A stretch of DNA of 16,538 bases, taken from positions 1-16,538 of the forward strand of contig CANQJX010000015.1 of the NCBI GenBank assembly GCA_947624335.1. The letters are read 5' to 3'. Under the pieces are notes generated by a model. It made no database searches. It was not told the DNA's origin and worked only from the letters and a program-made list of their open reading frames with translations. The position numbers and the translations under genes are program-made. The DNA comes from an uncultured Marvinbryantia sp. (GTDB lineage: Bacteria > Bacillota > Clostridia > Lachnospirales > Lachnospiraceae). This document shows, one piece after another, positions 1 through 6,729 of the stretch (positions within the stretch are counted from its first letter, which is position 1; every line of letters starts with the position of its first letter).

Positions 1-97
1 CCCCGCGCGCGATCAGGGTTACATTTTTTTTCGCCTTCGCGAGAAATCCTCCGATGGAACCGCCGGTTCCGCCGGCTCCGATCACAACGTAGTTCAT
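1..97 (-). CDS. Ketopantoate reductase-like dehydrogenase, N-terminal fragment (partial)
   Basis: Only the first 32 codons lie in the window; the gene runs off the left edge. The leftward reading starts MNYVVIGAGGTGGSIGGFLA. The glycine-rich G7-A-G9-G-T-G12 turn at the extreme N-terminus is the dinucleotide-binding loop of a Rossmann fold. The following LAKAKKNVTLIARG resembles the PanE/ApbA family, which reduces 2-dehydropantoate to pantoate with NADPH in pantothenate synthesis, although many relatives act on other 2-keto acids. The ATG at 95-97 has a GAGGAG ribosome binding site (minus-strand complement of 105-110) at 7 nt spacing, and a near-consensus promoter lies at 127-155. The Rossmann start is clear. 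The substrate cannot be judged from 32 residues, so no symbol is given. Confidence 0.72.
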   Translation of the reverse strand, partial: MNYVVIGAGGTGGSIGGFLAKAKKNVTLIARG

Positions 98-126
98 ATG
101 ATTGCTCCTCTTTCTTTTTTCTTTTC

Positions 127-155
127 ATTATACGGGAAATACCATCCGCCGTCAA
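127..155 (-). promoter_or_regulatory. Sigma-70-type promoter for the leftward ketopantoate reductase-like gene
   Basis: On the minus strand TTGACG (150-155) is followed by a 17-nt spacer and a perfect TATAAT (127-132). Transcription should start near 120, giving a purine-rich leader of about 23 nt before the ATG at 97. The call rests on consensus match and position only. Confidence 0.8.
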
Positions 156-175
156 ATGGGGCCGGCAAGTTCGGC

Positions 176-204
176 TTGACTTTTCGGGCGACAAATCACA
201 TAAT
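176..204 (+). promoter_or_regulatory. Sigma-70-type promoter for the cyclophilin-GNAT pair
   Basis: TTGACT (176-181), a 17-nt spacer and CATAAT (199-204) each match the consensus at five of six positions. The expected start is near 211, leaving a leader of about 65 nt in which I see no obvious structure. The promoter is back to back with the leftward one at 127-155, with 20 bp between the two -35 boxes. Confidence 0.75.
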
Positions 205-275
205 AAACGCATAGGCAATTTGGAAACAGACTGCCGCAGTATCCGACAAAAAATCGCAGAAAAGGAGAGGCGAAC

Positions 276-797
276 ATGGCGAATAACCCAATCGTGACCA
301 TTACTATGGAAAACGGCGATGTGATCAAAGCGGAACTGTATCCGCAGATCGCACCCAACAGCGTCAACAATTTTATCAGCCTGATTAAAAAAGGATTTTA
401 CGACGGCCTGATCTTTCACCGCGTGATCAACGGATTTATGATTCAGGGCGGCTGTCCCGAAGGAACGGGCATGGGCGGTCCGGGCTACAGCATCAAAGGA
501 GAATTTGCGCAGAATCATTTTGAAAACAATCTGAAACACACGGAGGGCGTGCTTTCGATGGCGCGCGCCATGCATCCGGATTCCGGCGGTTCGCAGTTCT
601 TCATTATGCATAAAACCTCGCCGCATCTGGACGGCGCTTACGCGGCGTTCGGCAAAGTGACCGAGGGCATGGACGTGGTCAACCGCATCGCGCAGGAAGA
701 CACGGATTATAGCGACAGGCCGCTTAACGAACAGAAAATGAAAACGGTAACGGTAGAGACGTTTGGCGTGGAGTATCCGGAACCCGTAAAATGCTGA
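276..797 (+). CDS. Cyclophilin-type peptidyl-prolyl cis-trans isomerase
   Basis: This 173-residue protein is a single cyclophilin domain, which speeds cis-trans isomerisation of Xaa-Pro bonds during protein folding. The active-site block FHRV (47-50, catalytic R49) is followed by the FMIQGG (54-59) and GSQFFI substrate-groove motifs, in the expected order and spacing. There is no signal peptide or membrane segment, so it should act in the cytoplasm. The length matches compact bacterial cyclophilins (PpiB type). The ATG has an AAAGGAG site (261-267) at 8 nt. The stop overlaps the start of the downstream GNAT gene by 7 nt, so the two are probably translated together from the promoter at 176-204. 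I leave the symbol empty because ppiA/ppiB naming is inconsistent in Clostridia. Confidence 0.95.
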   Translation: MANNPIVTITMENGDVIKAELYPQIAPNSVNNFISLIKKGFYDGLIFHRVINGFMIQGGCPEGTGMGGPGYSIKGEFAQNHFENNLKHTEGVLSMARAMHPDSGGSQFFIMHKTSPHLDGAYAAFGKVTEGMDVVNRIAQEDTDYSDRPLNEQKMKTVTVETFGVEYPEPVKC

Positions 798-1570
798 TCC
801 GGCTGCTGGAAATAAACGAGGAGCAGCAATTGCGGGACGCGCTGGCCCGCCCGGCCGGACGGGAAGCGCACGCGCTTTATATAACGGAACACGCGCGATA
901 CGCAAAAGCGCTGGCAGACAGAAAGCTGCCGTGCATTTATATAGAAACGGAGCATACGGCGCAGCGCGTATACGGTGCAGATCTGGTGATTATGCCGGGC
1001 GCGGACGGCGACGCCTGGAAAAGCGACAAGCGAATGCTGGAGCGTGTCTGGAAACGGCATTATGGGATTCCCTGGACAATCGCGCAGACGCAGCGCCTGC
1101 GGATCCGCGAATCGACGATGGAGGATCTGGCGGCGTTTGTTGCCATGTACGGGGAAGAACGCGGCAATCCGGACGTGCAGCCCTTTGCCAAGAATCCCGA
1201 AGAGGCGCTGTATACCTATATTCACAACCAGTACCCGCTTTTTGGATATGGCCTGTGGAGCGTGGAGGAACGTTCGTCGGGCCGGGTGATCGGACGCATG
1301 GGACTGGAACAGACGGCGGACGGCCCGCAGCTTTCTTACCTGATCCGCAAGGCGTACCGGCGCAGAGGCTACGCCAAAGAGGCGGCGCGGGCGCTGCTTG
1401 GCTGCGCGAAAGAGCAGTTCGGGCTGGAACAGGTGCGCGTGCGCACTTCCGCTCAAAATACGGCTTCTCGGCGGCTGGCGCAGAGCCTTTGCTTTCATCG
1501 GGAACCGGAGCCGGAAAAAAAGTTTCAAAAAAGACTTGACAATCCGGTTATTTATGTATATGATCTATAA
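791..1570 (+). CDS. GNAT-family N-acetyltransferase with an unassigned N-terminal domain
   Basis: The C-terminal part (about residues 103-255 of 259) is a GNAT domain, which transfers an acetyl group from acetyl-CoA to an amine. The opening strand RLRIRESTMEDL (102-113), the pyrophosphate-binding RRRGYAKEA (190-198) and the AQNTASRRLAQSLCF helix (221-235) are all in place. Residues 1-95 are not part of the usual fold. They alternate hydrophobic strands and helices (ALYITEHARYAKAL, LPCIYIE, ADLVIM), which suggests a small Rossmann-like or degenerate HAD-like unit; that is inference only. The substrate is unknown. The ATG overlaps the cyclophilin stop by 7 nt and has no strong ribosome binding site, suggesting translational coupling. 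The last dozen codons contain the promoter of the next gene. Confidence 0.88.
   Translation: MLIRLLEINEEQQLRDALARPAGREAHALYITEHARYAKALADRKLPCIYIETEHTAQRVYGADLVIMPGADGDAWKSDKRMLERVWKRHYGIPWTIAQTQRLRIRESTMEDLAAFVAMYGEERGNPDVQPFAKNPEEALYTYIHNQYPLFGYGLWSVEERSSGRVIGRMGLEQTADGPQLSYLIRKAYRRRGYAKEAARALLGCAKEQFGLEQVRVRTSAQNTASRRLAQSLCFHREPEPEKKFQKRLDNPVIYVYDL
1536..1564 (+). promoter_or_regulatory. Strong sigma-70-type promoter for metQ, inside the GNAT reading frame
   Basis: A perfect TTGACA (1536-1541), exactly 17 nt, and TATGAT (1559-1564). The expected start is near 1571, immediately after the GNAT stop codon, giving a leader of about 63 nt before metQ. The whole promoter lies in the last twelve GNAT codons. 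Confidence 0.85.
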
Positions 1571-1581
1571 TCATATAATTC

Positions 1582-1596
1582 CTACTTAATAAGTAG
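1582..1596. promoter_or_regulatory. Short dyad in the metQ leader, possible operator
   Basis: CTACTT-AAT-AAGTAG is a perfect 6-bp inverted repeat centred about 18 bp downstream of the predicted metQ start. The flanks extend it imperfectly (ATTC and GAGAA outside the arms). An AT-rich dyad here could bind a repressor. It loosely recalls Rrf2/CymR-type sulfur-regulator sites, but I cannot confirm that. It is too weak, and lacks a following T-run, to be a terminator. Confidence 0.35.
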
Positions 1597-1633
1597 AGAA
1601 AAACAAAAGTATAAGAAAGAGGAGGAAATCAGT

Positions 1634-2494
1634 ATGAAAAAATTAACAGCAGCAATCGCATCAGCAACTCTTGTCTTTGCACTTTGGGCGCCGGCAATGG
1701 CGGAAGACACGACGATCACCGTGGCGGCATCTCCCACGCCGCACGCCGAGATCCTGGAAGCGGCGGCTCCGCTTCTGGAGGAAAAAGGCTATACTCTGGA
1801 AGTAACGGAGTTTACAGATTATGTGCAGCCCAATCTGGTAGTAGACAGCGGCGAGATCGACGCCAATTATTTTCAGCACATTCCGTATCTGGAGCAGTTT
1901 AACGAGGAGCAGGGAACCCATCTGGTAAATGCGGGCGGCATTCATTATGAGCCGTTTGGAATTTATCCGGGAACCAAGTCGTCTCTGGACGATCTTGCGG
2001 ACGGCGATGTGATCGCGGTTCCGAACGATACGACCAACGAGGCGCGCGCGCTTCTTCTTCTGCAGGATAACGGCATTCTTACGCTGGAGGAAGGCAAAGG
2101 CTTAACCGCAACCAAAGAGGACATTGCGGAAAATCCGTACAATGTGGAAATTCTCGAACTGGAAGCGGCGCAGGTTTCCAACTATGTGAAAGAAGCGGCG
2201 TTTGTCGTACTGAACGGCAACTATGCGCTGGACGCCGGCTTTTCGGTTGCAAAAGATTCGATCGCATATGAGGCTTCGGATTCGGAAGCGGCAAAAACCT
2301 ATGTGAACGTGATCGCGGTAAAGGAAGGCAACGAAAACGACGAGGGCATTCAGGCGCTGGTAGAAGTCCTGAAGTCCGACGAAATCAAGCAGTTCATTAA
2401 CGACACTTATGACGGCGCGGTAATCCCGTTTGAAGAATCCGATGAGGAAGCGGAGACAGAAACGGAAACGGAGACTGCGGCAGAAGCAGAATAG
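1634..2494 (+). CDS. metQ: MetQ/NlpA-family substrate-binding protein, no lipobox
   Basis: This 286-residue protein is the extracytoplasmic binding component of the importer encoded just downstream. MetQ proteins bind methionine and hand it to MetI/MetN. The NlpA-family run TITVAASPTPHAEIL (27-41), the DANYFQHIPYLEQFN segment and the PNDTTNEARALLLLQ segment are typical. The signal peptide is MKK plus a hydrophobic core ending APAMA, a signal peptidase I type site after A23. Unusually there is no lipobox, and the protein contains no cysteine at all, so it cannot be a lipoprotein as MetQ usually is in Gram-positives. The last 20 residues are an acidic Glu/Thr tail with ET repeats. The start has a strong GAGGAGG site. 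Methionine specificity is inferred from family and neighbours. Confidence 0.88.
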   Translation: MKKLTAAIASATLVFALWAPAMAEDTTITVAASPTPHAEILEAAAPLLEEKGYTLEVTEFTDYVQPNLVVDSGEIDANYFQHIPYLEQFNEEQGTHLVNAGGIHYEPFGIYPGTKSSLDDLADGDVIAVPNDTTNEARALLLLQDNGILTLEEGKGLTATKEDIAENPYNVEILELEAAQVSNYVKEAAFVVLNGNYALDAGFSVAKDSIAYEASDSEAAKTYVNVIAVKEGNENDEGIQALVEVLKSDEIKQFINDTYDGAVIPFEESDEEAETETETETAAEAE

Positions 2495-2512
2495 AGCGCT
2501 GTGAAAACATGG

Positions 2513-2554
2513 GAGCCGTTGCGGGAAATGTCTTGCAACGGCTCTGTTTTTGTT
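2513..2554 (+). terminator. Rho-independent terminator after metQ
   Basis: GAGCCGTTGC (2513-2522) pairs perfectly with GCAACGGCTC (2535-2544) around a 12-nt loop, followed by a T-rich tract, TGTTTTTGTT (2545-2554). It separates metQ from metN, so the binding protein is probably made in excess of the membrane components, a common arrangement for ABC importers. Confidence 0.9.
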
Positions 2555-2561
2555 ATATACT
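2533..2561 (+). promoter_or_regulatory. Putative promoter for metN, overlapping the metQ terminator
   Basis: TTGCAA (2533-2538), 17 nt and TATACT (2556-2561) make a plausible promoter whose -35 box lies in the 3' arm of the terminator stem. The expected start is near 2568, about 46 nt before metN. The -35 matches four of six positions and the -10 five of six. Confidence 0.5.
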
Positions 2562-2613
2562 CTAAACGGTTTCCTGTTTAAAAAAGGCGCAAACAGCATA
2601 AACGGAGGGACAA

Positions 2614-3624
2614 ATGGAACCCATCATTAAAATCGAACATTTAAATAAAGAATTTAAAATGAAAGATACCGATGTCCACGCCCTTCAGGATGTCAGCCTG
2701 GATATTTACAAAGGGGATATTTACGGGATCATCGGCATGTCGGGGGCCGGGAAAAGCACGCTTGTGCGCTGCCTGAATTTCCTGGAACGCCCGACGGGCG
2801 GGAAAGTGACCGTCAACGGCAAAGATTTATCCGCGCTTTCCGAAACGGATCTGCGCAAAGCGCGCAAAGACATCGGAATGATTTTTCAGCATTTCAATCT
2901 GCTGATGCAAAGAAGCGTGATCGATAACGTCTGCTTTCCGATGGAGATTGCCGGGATGAACAGGCGCGAAGCGCGCAAAAAGGCGATGGAATATTTAAAG
3001 ATCGTAGATCTGGAGGAGAAAGCGAAAGCCTATCCGGCGCAGCTTTCCGGCGGGCAGAAACAGCGCGTGGCAATCGCGCGGGTGCTTGCGTCCGATCCGA
3101 AGATTCTGCTGTGCGACGAAGCGACCAGCGCGCTGGATCCGCAGACGACAAAATCGATCCTTCAATTATTAAAGCAGATCAACCGCGAATTTGGCATTAC
3201 CATCGTCGTGATTACGCACGAGATGGCGGTGGTGCAGGAAATCTGCAGCCATGTGGCGATTATCGACCAGGGAAATTTAGTGGAGCATGGCACCGTGGAG
3301 GAAATTTTCCTCGCACCCAAATCGCGGGAGGCAAAACGCCTGATCTACCAGGGATATGAAAAAGTGGCGGAGATGAAGGGAAAACGCTGCGTGCGCATCG
3401 CGTTTTCCGAAAATTCATCGTTCGAGCCGGTTATCGGCAATATGGTGCTGGCCTTTAAAGCGCCCGTCAATATTCTTTACGCGAATACGCGGGATCTGGA
3501 CGGGGTGGCAAAAGGCGAGATGGTTCTGCAGCTTCCGGAGGACGAGGAGCTGGCAAAAAAAATGGTCGCTTTTCTGAAAAATGAAAGGCTGGCGGTAGAG
3601 GAGTTGGAATCGTATGTTAGCTGA
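2614..3624 (+). CDS. metN: Methionine ABC transporter ATP-binding protein MetN
   Basis: This 336-residue ATPase powers methionine import from the inner face of the membrane. The Walker A loop GMSGAGKST (41-49), Q-loop FQHFNLL (Q92), signature LSGGQ (144-148), Walker B LLCDEATSALD (D168, E169) and switch histidine in VVITHEM are all intact. After the ATPase core, about residues 260-335 form the extra NIL-type domain of MetN, which in characterised homologues binds methionine and shuts the transporter (trans-inhibition). This tail separates MetN from generic amino-acid ABC ATPases and supports the substrate call. GGAGGG (2604-2609) lies 4 nt before the ATG. The 3' end overlaps metI by 11 nt, so the two are translationally coupled. 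Confidence 0.95.
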   Translation: MEPIIKIEHLNKEFKMKDTDVHALQDVSLDIYKGDIYGIIGMSGAGKSTLVRCLNFLERPTGGKVTVNGKDLSALSETDLRKARKDIGMIFQHFNLLMQRSVIDNVCFPMEIAGMNRREARKKAMEYLKIVDLEEKAKAYPAQLSGGQKQRVAIARVLASDPKILLCDEATSALDPQTTKSILQLLKQINREFGITIVVITHEMAVVQEICSHVAIIDQGNLVEHGTVEEIFLAPKSREAKRLIYQGYEKVAEMKGKRCVRIAFSENSSFEPVIGNMVLAFKAPVNILYANTRDLDGVAKGEMVLQLPEDEELAKKMVAFLKNERLAVEELESYVS

Positions 3625-4306
3625 TTTATTGTCAAATTATATGCTGACCGGCAAAGAGATCAAAATGGTGCTGGATGGGATCCGCGGGACTCTGTGGATG
3701 ACGCTTGCGTCCGCGTTTTTCGGGTACATACTGGGACTGCCGATGGGGATTCTGCTTACGGTTACCGGTCAGGACGGGATTAAACCGAACGCGTTTCTTT
3801 ACAAAATTTTTGACGTACTCTCCAATATCTTCCGCAGTATTCCGTTTTTGATCCTGCTGATTCTGGTGCAGCCGTTTACCCGGTTTCTTCTGGGGAAAAG
3901 CTACGGAGCGACGGCGACGATTGTTCCGCTGACGATTGCCGCGGCGCCTTATATCGCAAGAATGGTGGAATCCTCCTTAAAAGAAGTGGATCACGGCGTA
4001 ATCGAGGCGGCGCAGAGTATGGGCGCCAACCATATTCAGATCGTGTGGAAGGTATTGCTTATGGAAGCGCGCACTTCCCTGATCGTCAACGCCACAATCG
4101 CCACCAACACGATTCTGGGCTACTCGGCGATGGCGGGCGCCTGCGGCGGCGGCGGACTTGGCGATATCGCCATCCGTTACGGGTATCAGAGATGGCAGCC
4201 GCACATTCTGCTGGTAACGGTGATTCTGCTGATTATTCTGGCGCAGATGATTCAGATGATCGGTATGTTTATTGCGCGGATGGTGGACAGGCGGCGTGTA
4301 AAATAG
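3614..4306 (+). CDS. metI: Methionine ABC transporter permease MetI
   Basis: This 230-residue integral membrane protein is the channel subunit of the importer. Hydrophobic segments fall at about residues 25-51, 66-93, 98-118, 155-178 and 198-222. The cytoplasmic coupling loop carries the EAA motif (EAAQSMGA, 131-138), which docks onto MetN. The length is close to the 215-230 residues usual for MetI. The chosen ATG lies inside the last codons of metN with a GAGGAG site about 10 nt upstream. It is followed after 42 nt by malQ with no terminator between, so the operon probably continues. Confidence 0.94.
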   Translation: MLADLLSNYMLTGKEIKMVLDGIRGTLWMTLASAFFGYILGLPMGILLTVTGQDGIKPNAFLYKIFDVLSNIFRSIPFLILLILVQPFTRFLLGKSYGATATIVPLTIAAAPYIARMVESSLKEVDHGVIEAAQSMGANHIQIVWKVLLMEARTSLIVNATIATNTILGYSAMAGACGGGGLGDIAIRYGYQRWQPHILLVTVILLIILAQMIQMIGMFIARMVDRRRVK

Positions 4307-4348
4307 CGCAAAAATGTGAGAAAATAAAGAAATACGGGGAGTAGGAAG

Positions 4349-5839
4349 ATGAAAAGAGCAAGTGGGATTTTATTGCCGGTCAGCAGTTTGCCGTCGCCGT
4401 ACGGGATCGGCATGCTTTCAAAAAGCGCGTATGAGTTTGTGGATTTTCTGGAGGAGACCGGACAGACTTACTGGCAGATTCTGCCGCTTGGCCCGACCAG
4501 CTACGGGGATTCTCCCTACCAGTCCTTTTCCACTTTTGCGGGGAATCCGTATTTTATTGACCTGGAGACGCTGGTGCGGGAGGGGCTGTTAACGGCGCAG
4601 GAATGCAAAAAAGCGGATTGCTGCAGAGATGCGCGCTCGGTCGATTACGGCCTGCTATACCGGAGACGCCTCGCGCTGCTTGACAAGGCGTACCAGAGAA
4701 GCAATATCGCGCAGGACGGGGAGTTCCGGCGCTTTGTAGAGGAAAATCAATCGTGGCTGAAAGACTACGCGCTGTTTATGGCGGTCAAACAATGCTTTGA
4801 CGGCGCTTCGTGGCTTTTGTGGGCGGACGATATCCGCTTAAGATGGGGGAACGCGATTGATTATTACTATGAGAAATGCGAAAAAGAGATTACGTTTTAT
4901 GAATTTTTGCAGTATCAGTTTTTCCGGCACTGGACAAAATTGAAAAAATATGCCAACGATAAGGGTATCCGTATCATCGGCGATATCCCGATCTATGTGG
5001 CGCTGGACAGCGCGGACGTATGGGCGCATCCGCACCTGTTTCAACTGGATGCGGACCGCAAACCTACGGCGGTTGCAGGCTGCCCGCCGGATGCGTTTTC
5101 CGACAAAGGGCAGCTTTGGGGGAACCCGCTGTACCGCTGGGACGTACACCGGGAGCAGGGATATGACTGGTGGGGACGGCGTATGGAGCAGTGCAGCCGC
5201 CTGTATGATGTGGTGCGCATCGATCATTTCCGCGGATTTGACGAATATTATTCGATTCCTTATGGGGATCAAAACGCAATGGGCGGACACTGGGAAAAAG
5301 GACCGGGCATCGAACTGTTCCGCACGCTGGAACGCCGTCTGGGCCATAAGGATGTGATTGCCGAGGATTTGGGGCTGATGACGTGGTCCGTGCGCCAGAT
5401 GGTAAAAGACAGCGGCTATCCCAATATGAAAGTACTCGGCTTTGCGTTTGAGGAAGGGCCGGAGAGCGACTATCTGCCGCACAATTATGAAAAGAACTGC
5501 GTGGTCTATACCGGTACGCACGATAACGAAACGCTGATGCAGTGGTACGACGGGCTGGATCCAAAGACGCTTGCATTTGTACACGACTATATGAACAACG
5601 CGGGGACGCCGCGGGAAAAGGTACGCTGGGACTTTATACGCCTTGCCATGCTCAGCGTGGCGGATATCTGCATCATTCCGCTCCAGGATTATCTAGGGCT
5701 GGGCAAAGAGGCGCGCATGAATTTTCCGTCCACTTTGGGGAACAACTGGAAGTGGCGGATGATCCCAAGCGATCTGAGCGCGGAACTGAAAAAAGAAATT
5801 CTGCACCTGACCAGGCTTTCCTGCCGGCAGAAAGGATAG
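4349..5839 (+). CDS. malQ: 4-alpha-glucanotransferase (amylomaltase, GH77)
   Basis: This 496-residue cytoplasmic enzyme moves alpha-1,4-glucan segments between maltooligosaccharides, releasing glucose, and works in maltodextrin or glycogen turnover. The N-terminus carries the GH77 landmarks RASGILLPVSSLPSPYGIG and WQILPLGPT. The catalytic residues are visible: nucleophile D292 in RIDHFRG, acid/base E339 in AEDLG and D392 in GTHDNET, within three positions of the amylomaltase numbering I recall (D293, E340, D395). The length is normal for the compact bacterial enzyme without an N-terminal extension. GGGGAG (4336-4341) sits 7 nt before the ATG. Its place between a methionine importer and the ECF module has no evident functional logic, and no other starch or glycogen gene is in the window. 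Confidence 0.96.
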   Translation: MKRASGILLPVSSLPSPYGIGMLSKSAYEFVDFLEETGQTYWQILPLGPTSYGDSPYQSFSTFAGNPYFIDLETLVREGLLTAQECKKADCCRDARSVDYGLLYRRRLALLDKAYQRSNIAQDGEFRRFVEENQSWLKDYALFMAVKQCFDGASWLLWADDIRLRWGNAIDYYYEKCEKEITFYEFLQYQFFRHWTKLKKYANDKGIRIIGDIPIYVALDSADVWAHPHLFQLDADRKPTAVAGCPPDAFSDKGQLWGNPLYRWDVHREQGYDWWGRRMEQCSRLYDVVRIDHFRGFDEYYSIPYGDQNAMGGHWEKGPGIELFRTLERRLGHKDVIAEDLGLMTWSVRQMVKDSGYPNMKVLGFAFEEGPESDYLPHNYEKNCVVYTGTHDNETLMQWYDGLDPKTLAFVHDYMNNAGTPREKVRWDFIRLAMLSVADICIIPLQDYLGLGKEARMNFPSTLGNNWKWRMIPSDLSAELKKEILHLTRLSCRQKG

Positions 5840-5847
5840 AGCGTTCC

Positions 5848-6723
5848 ATGGGAATCATTGAAACCAGACATTTAACGCATGATTATCAAAAGATCGACGA
5901 AGACGGCAAAACGCAGGTAAGCTGCCGCGCTGTTGACGATGTGGACCTGGATGTCAGTCCGGGACAGTTTATTGCGATCCTGGGGCATAACGGCTCTGGC
6001 AAATCCACGCTGGCAAAGCATCTGAACGCGATCCTGCTTCCCACCCAGGGAACCGTCTATGTGGACGGCTTAGATACCAGGGACGCGGAAAAACTGGACG
6101 CCATCCGCCAGAGAGCGGGAATGGTGTTTCAAAACCCCGATAATCAGATTATCGGCACCGTGGTGGAGGAAGACGTTGCGTTCGGTCCGGAAAATATGGG
6201 AGTTTCCCCGCGGGAAATCGAACAGCGCGTAGAAGCCAGCTTAAAAACCGTGGATATGTGGGAATACCGGAAACATTCGCCGAACCGTCTTTCCGGCGGG
6301 CAGAAACAGCGCGTAGCCATCGCCGGCGTGGTCGCCATGGAGCCGATGTGCATTGTGCTGGACGAGCCGACGGCGATGCTGGATCCGGTGGGAAGAAAAG
6401 AGGTAATCCGCGCCGCGCAGAAGCTCAACCGCGAAAAACAGGTGACCATCATACTGATCACACATTATATGGAAGAAGTGATTGAAGCGGACCGCGTGAT
6501 CGTGATGGACCAGGGAAAAATTCTGATGCAGGGAACGCCGCGGGAAATCTTTTCCCGCGTAGAAGAATTAAAAGCGCACCGTCTGGACGTGCCCCAGGTA
6601 ACCATGCTGGCGCACGAATTGAGAAAGAGCGGGCTTCCCATTCCGGAAGGGATCCTTACGGTGGAAGAGCTGGCGGACGCAATTTCACCGCTTGTCAATC
6701 ATACAGAAAGCAAAAAAGGTTGA
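5848..6723 (+). CDS. ecfA1: ECF transporter energy-coupling ATPase EcfA1
   Basis: This 291-residue ATPase is one half of the asymmetric ATPase pair that drives energy-coupling-factor vitamin and metal importers. Walker A is GHNGSGKST (46-54), the Q-loop is FQNPDNQIIG (Q95), the signature LSGGQ is 148-152 and Walker B is IVLDEPTAMLD (D172, E173), followed by LITHYME. FQNPDNQ in the Q-loop is typical of the A1 subunit. I chose the ATG at 5848, 8 nt after the malQ stop, because it begins the normal MGIIETRHLTHDY core; the frame stays open upstream but only inside malQ. AAAGGA overlapping the malQ stop may serve as ribosome binding site. ecfA2 follows after 6 nt. Confidence 0.94.
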   Translation: MGIIETRHLTHDYQKIDEDGKTQVSCRAVDDVDLDVSPGQFIAILGHNGSGKSTLAKHLNAILLPTQGTVYVDGLDTRDAEKLDAIRQRAGMVFQNPDNQIIGTVVEEDVAFGPENMGVSPREIEQRVEASLKTVDMWEYRKHSPNRLSGGQKQRVAIAGVVAMEPMCIVLDEPTAMLDPVGRKEVIRAAQKLNREKQVTIILITHYMEEVIEADRVIVMDQGKILMQGTPREIFSRVEELKAHRLDVPQVTMLAHELRKSGLPIPEGILTVEELADAISPLVNHTESKKG

Positions 6724-6729
6724 AAAGCA

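Noticed and set aside
707..1528. Long minus-strand open frame (273 codons) opposite the GNAT gene
   Set aside because: It lies wholly opposite two well-supported genes, has no recognisable family motif, is rich in Arg/His/Phe as antisense frames of this codon use tend to be, and has no good ribosome binding site.
1582..1596. CTACTT/AAGTAG dyad as a terminator between GNAT and metQ
   Set aside because: The stem is only 6 bp and AT-rich, with no T-run after it; an operator is the better reading.
4307..4348. Possible promoter before malQ (TAAAAT near the metI stop)
   Set aside because: No -35 element at a workable distance; transcription from the metN side is the simpler explanation.
4838..5584. 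Minus-strand open frame (248 codons) opposite malQ
   Set aside because: malQ is intact with all catalytic residues on the plus strand; the antisense frame shows no domain and is a codon-bias shadow.
5542..5847. 102-codon N-terminal extension of EcfA1 into malQ
   Set aside because: It overlaps the malQ C-terminus in another frame and has no ATPase character; the family's normal start is the ATG at 5848.
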